Positions 1 through 8,492 of a DNA stretch of 64,000 nucleotides are shown here, piece after piece. A program made the position numbers and the translations under genes. Below the pieces are notes generated by a model. The model had not been told where the DNA came from and ran no database searches. It saw only the letters and a program-made list of their open reading frames with translations. Origin of the DNA: Chloroflexota bacterium (GTDB lineage: Bacteria; Chloroflexota; Anaerolineae; Aggregatilineales; Phototrophicaceae); the NCBI GenBank assembly GCA_026708115.1, contig JAPOVL010000048.1, positions 1-64,000 of the forward strand, given 5' to 3'. Every line of letters starts with the position of its first letter. Within the stretch, counting starts at the first letter, position 1.

Positions 1-561
1 CCCCCGGCCCCTGGCCCCCCTCGGTCCCCCCGCTAAGCGGGGGGCGGAAATCCCACAAGGGGAGAGGGGGAGCTAAGCTTGGCGGATTTCGTAATAATTT
101 GTTGATTTTCGCAAGGATCGGCTTTCTTTTTGTACTATTGCGTTATTTGTTCCGTTATCTGTACGTATGATTTGCAGTAGCGGATAAGCCTTGTAGAGGC
201 ACTGTAGCATAAATGTTCTATGCAAAGGCGACTAAATGGTCGCGTTTGCATTTTTTTTTGCCCTCACCCCAAACCCTGTTCCCCCCTCTGTCCCCCCGTT
301 CTCGGGGGGCGGAATCACAAGGGGTGCGCGTAGGGCGCGTAGACACTGCCCGCCGACACAGCACTACGAGAGGGGCTTCTATCGAGGTCTATGTGCTTGG
401 CAGGTCGCGTAGACACTGACCGCCGGTCGCCCCTACGGGTTCGGACATAGGTCTGTAGGGGGTAGGTCGTGTTGGGCGCGTGCGTCGCGTAGGGCGCGCC
501 GACACTGACTGCCGGCACCGTGGAGCCGGTCGGGGATGGGGTAGAATGTCAAGGGAGCTCG
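1..561. other. Repeat-rich intergenic region with two G/C hairpins
   Basis: No convincing gene is visible. Two similar hairpins stand out. One pairs CCCCCCGC (26-33) with GCGGGGGG (37-44). The other pairs CCCCCCG (292-298) with CGGGGGG (303-309). Both are followed by GCGGAA and an ACAAGGGG box, so they are copies of one dispersed element. A T-run lies at 251-259. The short reading frames here have low-complexity composition and are not credible as genes. Confidence 0.6.
331..518. repeat. Three degenerate ~29-bp direct repeats
   Basis: Copies lie at about 331-359, 401-429 and 490-518. They share a core reading GCGCGTAGACACTG, with variants, followed by a GCCG-containing tail. The spacing is unequal (about 70 and 90 bp) and the copies differ at several positions. 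The second copy runs into a GGTCGCCCCTACGGG segment that recurs in hairpins elsewhere in the window. This is a decaying dispersed repeat, not a CRISPR. Confidence 0.6.
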
Positions 562-2772
562 TCAGGCCGCCGCGCGGATGAGCAGTTCTTGGCCGGGCCT
601 GATGAAAAGGCCCCTTTCCGGGAGTTCGTTGAGGGCAATGATATCATAGGGGTGAACGCCATAGGCGACGCCTATGGCCCAGACGGTATCGCCCTGGCTG
701 ACAACATGTACGATGGAACCGTCGGCCCGCGGCGCTTGCGGGCTTACCGCGGGCGCGTAGATCTGCGTCGGCGCCAGTGGGGCGGCGGGTACAATCCTGG
801 CCGGGTCAAAACCGAGGCAGGGCGCGCTGGACGGGATGGTATCGACTGTGCCCAGGACGTCGCCGTCGAGGACATGGTCAATCACATAATGATGCACCTT
901 GCCCTCGTCAGTGGGACCCAAAGAGATGAGAATATCGCGGCCGCCGCGTATGCTGGGGTCGACGTAAGCCGGGCTGTAAGCGACCTGCTGGCGGACGGCG
1001 TCGGTCAGCCCGACGCGCACGGCGGCGCGCCCATTGCGCGAACAAGCGACGAAGCCCTCGACCACCCCTTCAATCTGGCTCTGGCTGACGCTGAGGGCGA
1101 AGACGCCCTTGCTGTTGGGCAAGACTTCCCAGATCTCTATCGCGGCAGCCGGCGATTCTTCGACGTGGCAGATAAAACCGATGGCGCCCAGCATCTTGTT
1201 GGGGGGCAGGTGGAATTGTCCGGGCCGACAGCCTCCCCCGACAATCGGCCTGGGCGCCGGATGATTAGTCCCCGAATTGGGGCTGCCGCAGCCGAGCAGG
1301 ACGCCGCCTTCGAGTGTCATGAACAGCGGGCGCCAGACCGGCGTAGATTCGATGGCGCCTTCCTCGGGCGGCGAATCGTCGCGCATATTGTCGCCGCACA
1401 AGGTAATGGATGTGCCGGGGCCTATTGCCGTCAACTCGGCTGGGCCGCCGCTGTTGTCGATAAACATGTTGTCGCGGAAGAGCGCGCGACCGAGGCGAAA
1501 GTTGTCTGTGGATTGATAGACGCCGCCATTCCTGGAGCTGGTACCGCGGTTCTCCTCAAAGGAAGTCTTGTGGGCGTAGAAATAGCCGTTATTTACTATG
1601 GGCGTGGGAGAGGTGTTCGTGACCTTCGAATTGGTCAAGGTCAGGGCGCCACCATAAGTGTACATGCGAATGCCGCTTATGATGGCTTTGTTGATGGTGA
1701 GGTGAGCAAAGCCGCCGATCCGAAAAGTGGAACCACAGCCGACGATACGGCGGCCATTGGCATTGATGGTGACCTGCACGCCGGTAGCCAATGTCACGGT
1801 GTCGATGCAGTCACAATCTTGATTGAGGTTGTAGACGGCGTCCTCCTCAATGATGCCGTTACCGGGCAGACCGCATTCGAGCATCGTTGGGGAATAGTCG
1901 ACCTCAACTGCATGACCGTTGCCGATGCTGTCGACGGCGCCGATGCATGTCTTGGCGCTGTTGCTCCAGGCGCCGAAACCGCCCCATAAACCGCTGTGGT
2001 GCACCTTGTGGGTGAAGGCGCGGATGAAGCTGAGGCAGCCTTTGGTGGTTAAGCGGCCGCCTTTCTCCACGACGACGAGTGTACGCGCGACGTCGCGGAA
2101 TACGGCCTTGTCAAGCGTGACATTGCCCGTGTTGGTGACATGGAGGCCGCCTTTGACGGTACTGGATATACCCCAGTTCCAGACTCGGCTGTTCACGAAG
2201 AGCACGTTCTTCAGGTTGGCTGTGCCCTTGACGGTCAGCCAAATGCCATTGCCCTGGGTAAAGGTGACGTTCTCCATCTCCAGCGTGCCCTCAGTCAGTA
2301 TCCAGGAGCCGAGGCCTCCCCTGTAGTAATCACCGTCTTCATCAACGCGTATGTGTCTATTGAACAAGTGATTGTTGCCGTCGAAGGTGACGTTTTTGAT
2401 GGTGATTTTGACGTTGGGGCTGGGCGTAGTGTCGCGGTTATAGACGGTGCCGGCGCCGTCGTCGTCAACGACGAGGAAATTCATGCCATAATTGGCGCCG
2501 GTCCCGTTGGATATGGTGTGACCATTGCCATTGATGGTGAGCTCTACCGAGCCCGTCTCGGCGGTCTTTATTTCCAGGGTGCCCTGCTGCGAACAGTTGC
2601 GGTCGAGATTGTAGGTAACGGTTGCGACGATGGTGCCGGAAGGGGGTAAGCCGCAAGTGGCGGGAGTCGGGTTGGACGGTGGGGTGGCAGTCGCGGTGGA
2701 CTGGGCGAAGGCAGGCGCGGGAAAAGCCAAGAGGGCACATGCTGCGCACAAGAAAAGGAGACGCGAAAACAT
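562..2772 (-). CDS. Secreted beta-helix-like protein with C-terminal LysM domain
   Basis: About 736 residues, starting at ATG 2772. An AAGG ribosome site lies 7 bases upstream of it, while a TTG six bases further out would leave no spacing. A signal peptide ends near FAQS. Two copies of a module follow, each starting CGLP and containing an ITINxNG-type strand pattern (around residues 40-95 and 300-350). The body is rich in short N/T/G-repeating strands typical of right-handed beta-helix proteins. The last ~50 residues form a LysM domain (VVSQGDTVWAIGVAYGV, then IRPGQELLI) that should bind peptidoglycan or another GlcNAc polymer. The inferred role is an extracellular, wall-attached, possibly carbohydrate-binding protein. 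LysM is a firm call; the beta-helix is inferred from composition. Confidence 0.8.
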   Translation of the reverse strand: MFSRLLFLCAACALLAFPAPAFAQSTATATPPSNPTPATCGLPPSGTIVATVTYNLDRNCSQQGTLEIKTAETGSVELTINGNGHTISNGTGANYGMNFLVVDDDGAGTVYNRDTTPSPNVKITIKNVTFDGNNHLFNRHIRVDEDGDYYRGGLGSWILTEGTLEMENVTFTQGNGIWLTVKGTANLKNVLFVNSRVWNWGISSTVKGGLHVTNTGNVTLDKAVFRDVARTLVVVEKGGRLTTKGCLSFIRAFTHKVHHSGLWGGFGAWSNSAKTCIGAVDSIGNGHAVEVDYSPTMLECGLPGNGIIEEDAVYNLNQDCDCIDTVTLATGVQVTINANGRRIVGCGSTFRIGGFAHLTINKAIISGIRMYTYGGALTLTNSKVTNTSPTPIVNNGYFYAHKTSFEENRGTSSRNGGVYQSTDNFRLGRALFRDNMFIDNSGGPAELTAIGPGTSITLCGDNMRDDSPPEEGAIESTPVWRPLFMTLEGGVLLGCGSPNSGTNHPAPRPIVGGGCRPGQFHLPPNKMLGAIGFICHVEESPAAAIEIWEVLPNSKGVFALSVSQSQIEGVVEGFVACSRNGRAAVRVGLTDAVRQQVAYSPAYVDPSIRGGRDILISLGPTDEGKVHHYVIDHVLDGDVLGTVDTIPSSAPCLGFDPARIVPAAPLAPTQIYAPAVSPQAPRADGSIVHVVSQGDTVWAIGVAYGVHPYDIIALNELPERGLFIRPGQELLIRAAA

Positions 2773-3197
2773 ATGCAAGCCTTTTTACCGAAAATCGAAT
2801 AATGCAGTTCGAAAAAGCAGGCCGTGCAGAGGAAAAAGCATCAAAATTAATGACCTTACACTAATGATAACAATTGCCAGGTTGCCGGTCAAGGATTTTT
2901 GAAGATTCAGCGTTGTGAGAATCGCCGATATCGACCTCTGGCTCGGCCCCTGTTTCGAGCGTTGCTGAAGGGAAGTCGTTCCAAGTAAGCAATGCAAGTT
3001 TTGCTATAGTTTCGGCGGCAGCGGGCGACCAGATTGGTCGCCCCTACGGGTTGTCAGGTGGTGGTTGTTCTTTAATTTCAACTAACTTTGACACACTGCC
3101 ATTCGTCTATTTTTGCGATGGTGGTGAAACCGATATAATGAGTAGCGTATCGGGTGGCGTCGACTTGGCGCCGAGCAATGGCGAGCGAGGGTGAAGG
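2773..3197. other. Intergenic region with a GGGCGACC hairpin
   Basis: No gene is supported in these 425 bases. Positions 3023-3031 (GGGCGACCA) pair perfectly with 3035-3043 (TGGTCGCCC) around a GAT loop, followed by CCTACGGG. The same 9-bp-stem, 3-base-loop design recurs at 60624-60734. Confidence 0.6.
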
Positions 3198-3590
3198 ATG
3201 TCCGAGATCCGGGTGGCGGTATTTGAAATCAAGCGATATATGGTGATTTGGCGCCAGCTGGAAGAGCGCGACTTCGCCGGCGTTCTGGCGCGGATCCGCG
3301 GTCTGGTGCGCTGTTCCGGCATCGGCACGGCGGACAAAGAGAACTATCGCCTCGATGTTTACTTCCTCGCCGACGACAGTCCCGTACCCGATCCGCAGGT
3401 GGATGTTGAGAATCGTATGGGCGCCATCTTCATGTCCATCAGCGATATTCATGCTTTCGTCGACATCCTGCGCAACGAAAAGCCGATCTTCGGGCATTTG
3501 CGCGGCGACAATCCCCAGTGGACCAGCGTCACAACCACCAATGAACCGGTGGGTACAGGCGACGAAGACCATCGCCCGGCCGACGAATAG
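3198..3590 (+). CDS. Conserved-looking small protein upstream of sbcD
   Basis: 130 residues; the start is chosen by a GGTGAAGG box just before ATG 3198. I do not recognise the family. It is a soluble protein without signal peptide or membrane segment, with an N-terminal beta/alpha pattern and a polar, probably disordered tail (last ~20 residues). It is followed 27 bases later by the SbcD-like nuclease on the same strand, so the two are probably co-transcribed. A role alongside that nuclease is possible but rests on context only. Confidence 0.6.
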   Translation: MSEIRVAVFEIKRYMVIWRQLEERDFAGVLARIRGLVRCSGIGTADKENYRLDVYFLADDSPVPDPQVDVENRMGAIFMSISDIHAFVDILRNEKPIFGHLRGDNPQWTSVTTTNEPVGTGDEDHRPADE

Positions 3591-3617
3591 CCGTCAAGCC
3601 CCTGGAAAAGGCCGGAC

Positions 3618-4865
3618 ATGAGCGAGCCGATCCGCGTTCTGCATTTTGCCGATGTGCATATCGGCATGGAAAACTACGGCAAAATCGATTCCGAGTCCGG
3701 CTTGAGCCGCCGCGTCCACGATTATTTGCGCCGCATCGACGAGATGATTGAGCATGCGCGCGAGCGCGATGTCGATCTGGTGGTCTTCGCCGGCGACGCC
3801 TTCCGCAGCCGCAATCCAGACCCGACCCAGCAACGGGCCTTCGCCCAGCGCATCCGGGCGCTCGCGCATTTGGCCCCGACTGCGCTGCTGGTCGGCAATC
3901 ACGATCTGCCGGTCAACGCGGCCAAGGCATCGACCATGGATATCTACCACACGCTCGATGTGCCCAATATCTGGGTGGCGTTGGATTATGAGCTTCGACG
4001 CATATCGACCAAGCGCGGCGATGTCATCGTGGGCGCCGCGCCTTATCCGGTCCGCGCGCGCTTGTTGGGTGACGATTCCAGGCGCGGACTGACCATCGCC
4101 GAACAGGACGCCAAGCTCGAGCGCATCCTGGGGGAGAAACTGGCTGAGTTGGCGGGTCAGGCGGAATCGCTGGCGGATGAGACGACGCCGCGCCTTTTGG
4201 TCGGGCACTTCAGCGTGGAGGGCGCGGTCTGGGGTAGCGAGCGGCTTGTCATGCTGGGACGGGATGTGACTGTCGATCTCGAGGCCCTGGCGGATCCACG
4301 TTGGGATTATGTCGCGCTCGGGCATATTCACCGCCACCAGAACCTGAGAAAGGACCGCCGCGACGCGCCACCTGTGGTCTATTGCGGCAGCCCCGAACGC
4401 ATCGACTTCGGCGAAGAAGCCGAGGCCAAAGGCTTCTGCTGGGTCGAGCTGGCGCGGGACCGGGCCGACTGGCAGTTCATCGAGTCGAAGGCGCGCGCGA
4501 TGCGGACCCTGCGCGTCGATTGCCGCGATGTCGACAATCCGACGCGGCAGGTGATTGGCGCGCTCAAAGAGGCCGCACTCGACGGAGCGATCGTGCGGCT
4601 GGAGCTGCGCTTGACGCCGGAAAGCGAGGCGCTGCTCGACGAGAGCGCGATTATCGAGGCGCTCAAGCGCGCCGGCGTATTCCACATCGCGGGCATGCGC
4701 AAAGATGTCGAGCGGGGCGCAGGAGCGCGCCTGGGCCGTAGTCCCGAAGGGCTGAGTCCGCTGGAACTGCTGGAGCGCTATTTCGAGATCCGGGGCGTGG
4801 ATGAGGCTCGGCGCGGCGCGCTGCTGGAACGGGCGCGAGATATTGTTAAGGGAGGGATGGGATAG
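3618..4865 (+). CDS. sbcD: SbcD/Mre11-type DNA repair exonuclease subunit
   Basis: 415 residues with all calcineurin-like phosphoesterase motifs in order: DVHIG (D12, H14), AGDAF (around 59), GNHD (93-96), GHFSVEG (around 196) and GHIHRH (235-240). These residues bind the two metal ions used by Mre11/SbcD nucleases to process DNA ends and hairpins. The length and C-terminal capping region fit the family. The usual ATPase partner SbcC is not next to it: downstream come a 208-base gap and an unrelated gene. The gap holds a 7-bp hairpin (4928-4944). The partner is either encoded elsewhere or the enzyme works alone. Confidence 0.88.
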   Translation: MSEPIRVLHFADVHIGMENYGKIDSESGLSRRVHDYLRRIDEMIEHARERDVDLVVFAGDAFRSRNPDPTQQRAFAQRIRALAHLAPTALLVGNHDLPVNAAKASTMDIYHTLDVPNIWVALDYELRRISTKRGDVIVGAAPYPVRARLLGDDSRRGLTIAEQDAKLERILGEKLAELAGQAESLADETTPRLLVGHFSVEGAVWGSERLVMLGRDVTVDLEALADPRWDYVALGHIHRHQNLRKDRRDAPPVVYCGSPERIDFGEEAEAKGFCWVELARDRADWQFIESKARAMRTLRVDCRDVDNPTRQVIGALKEAALDGAIVRLELRLTPESEALLDESAIIEALKRAGVFHIAGMRKDVERGAGARLGRSPEGLSPLELLERYFEIRGVDEARRGALLERARDIVKGGMG

Positions 4866-5073
4866 GCTATGAATGGCAGTAAGCAATATCAGTGGTGAGT
4901 GTAGTGTTCTATCCACATACATTTGAAATGCTATTGAATAGCATAACAGGACAATCGCAGTATGCACGGAATATGGGAGTTGCCCTATTAAGATTTTACA
5001 GTCGTATATATGGAACCTTTGCATCTTCCCGGTGTAGATTGACGCCAATATTAGAATTTCAGGGGGCAAGAGC

Positions 5074-6453
5074 ATGCCTGGTTACGCCAATTGGAAAGAC
5101 TTGTACGCGCTGGAGTATCTGCAGCTTTACGAAGAAGGGTATCCCGTCGGCGATTCAATCGCGCCCGACCATTCTGCCTCGTATTTGCCGACGTCAGTGC
5201 GAGAGGCGGCTGATCTTTCCCGTTTGACGGAAGCGGACTGGGCGGATGCCTACAAGTGCCTTTGGGCGCTCCGCGAGCGTGGCATCCGCGCGGACTACGC
5301 CTTTGACGAACCGAATGACTTCGAGTCGATCATCGCCGATGCCGCCGACGTGCCCAATTTGCAGCCCTTGAGCGACGAGGGATATGCGGAACGGATCAAA
5401 GGCGCCTGGTATGGCCGTATCGGCGGCGTCGTCCTGGGCAAGCCCCTGGAAATGCGAGTCGATCGCAGGTTCATCAAGGCGTATCTGGAGAGCCTCGATG
5501 CCTATCCATTAAACGATTGGGTGCCTCACCATTCGCCAAAGCTGGACAAGACGCTGCGCTGCAAGCCGTCCACGCGGGGCAATATCCGCTATGCCGAAGC
5601 GGATGATGACATTCACTACACGATTCTGGGTTTGATGTTGATCGAAGAGCGCGGATTTGAATTCAGCAAGCTGGATGTCGCGAAGCATCATCTGCGCAAT
5701 ATTCCCTATCACTGGTTATTCTCCTGCACCCGCCAGTCCTATTATCACATGGTCAACCTGGCGGAGGACCGGCCGGCTGAAGCGCAAATTGATGAATTCC
5801 CTACCAAGCTCAATCCCTGGCGGGAAGGCATCAATACCGCCATTCGCGCCGACTTCTGGGGTTATATCGCTCCGGGGGATCCGCGGCGGGCCGCGCGCAT
5901 CGCCTACCGCGAGGTGACGTGGAACGCGGTCAAAAACGGCATTTACAGTTCTATGTTCGTCGCCGGCGCCCTCAGCGCCGCGCTGAGCGCGAATCCGACG
6001 ATAGACACGATCTTGGCTGGCGGGCTGTCGGTGATCCCGCGGCGTTCGCGTCTGGCGCGGATCGCGCGGGAAGTGAGGCAGTGGTACGAGGAAGATGGGG
6101 ACTGGGTGCCGGTCTGCGACCGCATATACGAGAAATACGGACACCTGCCCTTCCTCAACGCCCTGCACAATATGGCATTTGTGATTCTGGCGCTGATTCA
6201 TGGAGATCTGGACTACAGCAAAACCATTACCACGGCGGTGATGTGCGGCATGGACACCGATTGCACATCCGGCACAGCCGCCAGCATCGTCGGCGCCGCC
6301 GTCGGCTATGAGGGCTTGGATCAGCGCTGGATTGAGCCCTTTAACGACCAGGTCAAGACGGCCGTCGCCGGCTTCGGGCATGGCTCGATTTCGGGGCTGG
6401 TGGAGCGGAATGTGGAGTTGTGGCGCCGGGTGCGGGATTTGCCTGTGCCGTAA
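5074..6453 (+). CDS. ADP-ribosylglycohydrolase family protein
   Basis: 459 residues; ATG 5074 follows a GGGGG box. Three family signatures are visible: a Gly-rich motif GAWYGRIGGVVLGKP (around residues 110-124), EADDDIHYT (around 172-180, the metal-binding DD-T equivalent) and GMDTDCTSGTAASI in the C-terminal third (the usual GGDTD site). These enzymes remove ADP-ribose from modified proteins or nucleic acids, or hydrolyse related N-glycosides, using Mg ions. An N-terminal extension of about 100 residues precedes the catalytic core and is not typical of the short bacterial DraG-like proteins. The substrate cannot be predicted; the next gene is a sugar hydrolase, so a carbohydrate-related N-glycoside is conceivable. 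Confidence 0.85.
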   Translation: MPGYANWKDLYALEYLQLYEEGYPVGDSIAPDHSASYLPTSVREAADLSRLTEADWADAYKCLWALRERGIRADYAFDEPNDFESIIADAADVPNLQPLSDEGYAERIKGAWYGRIGGVVLGKPLEMRVDRRFIKAYLESLDAYPLNDWVPHHSPKLDKTLRCKPSTRGNIRYAEADDDIHYTILGLMLIEERGFEFSKLDVAKHHLRNIPYHWLFSCTRQSYYHMVNLAEDRPAEAQIDEFPTKLNPWREGINTAIRADFWGYIAPGDPRRAARIAYREVTWNAVKNGIYSSMFVAGALSAALSANPTIDTILAGGLSVIPRRSRLARIAREVRQWYEEDGDWVPVCDRIYEKYGHLPFLNALHNMAFVILALIHGDLDYSKTITTAVMCGMDTDCTSGTAASIVGAAVGYEGLDQRWIEPFNDQVKTAVAGFGHGSISGLVERNVELWRRVRDLPVP

Positions 6454-6534
6454 ACGAAGGCAAACGTGCCGACGGCAAGTCGATCGCACAGTCATTCCAA
6501 TCTCGGCAAGCTGTTTTTTTCGGCATGATTTGTT

Positions 6535-6552
6535 ATCGTTGTCGACAACGAT
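6535..6552. promoter_or_regulatory. Perfect 18-bp palindrome, candidate operator of the GH32 gene
   Basis: ATCGTTGTCGACAACGAT is identical to its reverse complement and ends 27 bases before the GH32 start codon. The size and symmetric CG-containing centre resemble LacI-family operators, which commonly repress sugar-hydrolase genes. The assignment to LacI is inference; no such regulator is encoded in this window. Confidence 0.55.
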
Positions 6553-6579
6553 TGCCAGCAGCAGGACGGGATTAATCTC

Positions 6580-7986
6580 ATGACCCAGAGCCAGGGCTCC
6601 ACCCGGCGGCAAGACTTCCACCGTCCCAGCTACCACTTCCTGCCCGCCGCCAACTGGATGAACGACCCCAACGGCGTCATCCAGTGGAAGGGCCGTTATC
6701 ATCTCTTCTACCAGTACAATCCCGATGGCGCATACCACGCCAATATGCACTGGGGCCACGCTGTCAGCGATGACCTGGCGCATTGGCGGGAACTGCCCAT
6801 CGCCCTCGCGCCCACGCCGGATTCGCCCGATCAAGGTGGCATCTTTTCCGGCTGCATGGTCGACAAGGACGGCAGGCCGGTTGCGGTCTACACCGGCGTG
6901 AACGACGACTATAGCGTACAGACGCAGTGCCTGGCGCTGGGCAATGACGACTTGACCCAATGGCAAAAGCATCCCCGCAATCCAGTTGTCGGCGAGGTTC
7001 CCACGCAGCTTGGACAAAGTCGCGACTTCCGCGATCCTTTTGTCTGGCGGGAAGATGACGCGTGGTACATGACGCTGTCGTCGCATATCGTCGGCGTTGG
7101 CGGCGCCGTCTTGCTCTATCGCTCGGCTGACCTGGTCGATTGGCAATACTTGCACCCGCTGTATGTCGGCGAAAGGGCGCGCAACGGCCGCAATTTCGAA
7201 TGCGCCAATTTCTTCCGGCTGAGGGACAAGTGGGTGATGATCATCTCGGTTCAGTGGGATCAAGCGCCGACCAATACGATCTACTTGGTCGGCCGGCTGG
7301 AAGAGGGGCGTTTCATTCCCGAGAGCGAGGGCGTTTACGACGCCGGTTACAGCTATGCCTCGCTGATGCACGTGGACGAAAGCGGGCGTCCGCTCATCTA
7401 TTCCTGGATCCGCGAAGGGCGCGGCGCGGATCGACAACGGGCCGCCGGCTGGAGCGGCGTTCAGGCCATCCCGCGGGTCTTGAGCCTCGATTCCCAAAAC
7501 CGTCTCCTCAGCCAGCCAGTTCCCGAAATTGAAAAGCTACGCCGAACGCAGCATCACTTTGGCCCCTCAGATATCGCTGCAGCGGATCTGCCCCTTCGTG
7601 GTTCTGCCCTGGATATCGAAGCCGAATTCGATGTTTCGGCCGCCGATACGTGCGGTTTAGAGTTCGCGGTCGCGCCGGATGGCGAGGAAAAGGCGGCGAT
7701 CGTTTATGAGCGGGAGACGGGGACGTTGCGCATCCACCGGCGCTACAGCCAGGACGACCCCGAAGTTGACAGTGCCCCGCTGGGCCTGCCGCATCGCCCC
7801 GATGCCGGGGAATCACTTCAACTGCGGATTCTGCTCGATGGATCGGTTCTGGAGGTCATCGCGGACGGCCGCGCGCGCCTCACCAGCCGGGTCTACTCGT
7901 CCAGCGCGGATAACCAGGGCGTACGAGTGATTGCGCCGACTGCGCTGCGGGCGCTTGATATCTGGGAGATGGCATCAATTTGGTGA
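6580..7986 (+). CDS. GH32 family glycoside hydrolase (invertase/fructan hydrolase-like)
   Basis: 468 residues. NDPNG at 28-32 carries the Asp nucleophile (D29), FRDP around 150-153 is the transition-state-stabilising motif, and ECANF carries the acid/base Glu (E207) and the GH32 Cys. A five-bladed propeller is followed by a C-terminal beta-sandwich, including the typical ending LDGSVLEVIADG. It should cleave beta-fructosyl bonds in sucrose, sucrose-6-phosphate or fructans. No signal peptide is visible, so it is probably cytoplasmic. It stands alone behind the palindrome at 6535-6552. Its 3' end overlaps the convergent DinB-like gene by 12 bases. Confidence 0.93.
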   Translation: MTQSQGSTRRQDFHRPSYHFLPAANWMNDPNGVIQWKGRYHLFYQYNPDGAYHANMHWGHAVSDDLAHWRELPIALAPTPDSPDQGGIFSGCMVDKDGRPVAVYTGVNDDYSVQTQCLALGNDDLTQWQKHPRNPVVGEVPTQLGQSRDFRDPFVWREDDAWYMTLSSHIVGVGGAVLLYRSADLVDWQYLHPLYVGERARNGRNFECANFFRLRDKWVMIISVQWDQAPTNTIYLVGRLEEGRFIPESEGVYDAGYSYASLMHVDESGRPLIYSWIREGRGADRQRAAGWSGVQAIPRVLSLDSQNRLLSQPVPEIEKLRRTQHHFGPSDIAAADLPLRGSALDIEAEFDVSAADTCGLEFAVAPDGEEKAAIVYERETGTLRIHRRYSQDDPEVDSAPLGLPHRPDAGESLQLRILLDGSVLEVIADGRARLTSRVYSSSADNQGVRVIAPTALRALDIWEMASIW

Positions 7987-8481
7987 GAGCGCCAATTTAC
8001 GCTTGATGTCCTGGATATGTTCCATCTCGTGCAGGGCCGTGCCACGCGCCAGCAGATAGACCGATTCCCGGCGCTGCTTGCCTTTCTCTTGGATATCCCG
8101 CGCCCAGCCCTTCTCGTTCAAGCCTCGTAACACGCCCAGCAAAACTTGGCGGCGAAACCTGAAATAGTCCAGCAAATCATCGTAGTTGAACTGCTCGTAT
8201 CGCATCAGTTTGCCCCAGTCGCGTTCCGGGTGAATGCGCGGAACCAGGGGCGTGCGCAGCAGCAGCGCGGAATAGATGGCGTCGGAGGCGCGCGCCTCGC
8301 AATTTAAAAGATGCACTAGAACCCGCCGTGGGCTGCGCTCATCGGCGGCAATTGGTTGTTCCAGTTTCTCCGGCGGCAGAAGCTCCCGCAATTCCGCTAG
8401 TTGATCCGGTACGCTCGCGAGCATATCGAGGGCGCTGGCGATGTTCTCTGGCGTGGCTTCTGTGCTTATCCGCTTCGCCAT
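7975..8481 (-). CDS. DinB-like four-helix protein
   Basis: 168 residues. The helical pattern and conserved histidines (VHLLNCE around residue 56, LHEMEHIQDIKR near the C terminus) fit the DinB/YfiT-like putative metalloenzyme superfamily, in which three His residues bind a metal. The substrate is unknown; some relatives act as thiol transferases. The start codon lies 11 bases after the stop of def on the same strand, so the two are probably one transcript. Confidence 0.75.
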   Translation of the reverse strand: MAKRISTEATPENIASALDMLASVPDQLAELRELLPPEKLEQPIAADERSPRRVLVHLLNCEARASDAIYSALLLRTPLVPRIHPERDWGKLMRYEQFNYDDLLDYFRFRRQVLLGVLRGLNEKGWARDIQEKGKQRRESVYLLARGTALHEMEHIQDIKRKLALSPN

Positions 8482-8492
8482 GTCCAGTATGT

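Noticed and set aside
331..518. CRISPR array
   Set aside because: Only three unequal, diverged repeats with irregular spacing and no cas gene.
520..1989. 489-codon open frame on the plus strand
   Set aside because: It is fully antisense to the LysM protein gene, whose signal peptide and LysM domain are unambiguous; the frame arises from GC-biased codon positions.
2785..2997. 70-codon minus-strand frame
   Set aside because: No ribosome site, no recognisable protein, and it overlaps the promoter region of the LysM gene.
3594..5075. 493-codon open frame on the minus strand
   Set aside because: It is antisense to the sbcD gene, which has all nuclease motifs; its protein has no recognisable domain.
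5716..7497. 593-codon minus-strand frame
   Set aside because: It runs antisense across two real genes and the operator palindrome; not credible as a protein.
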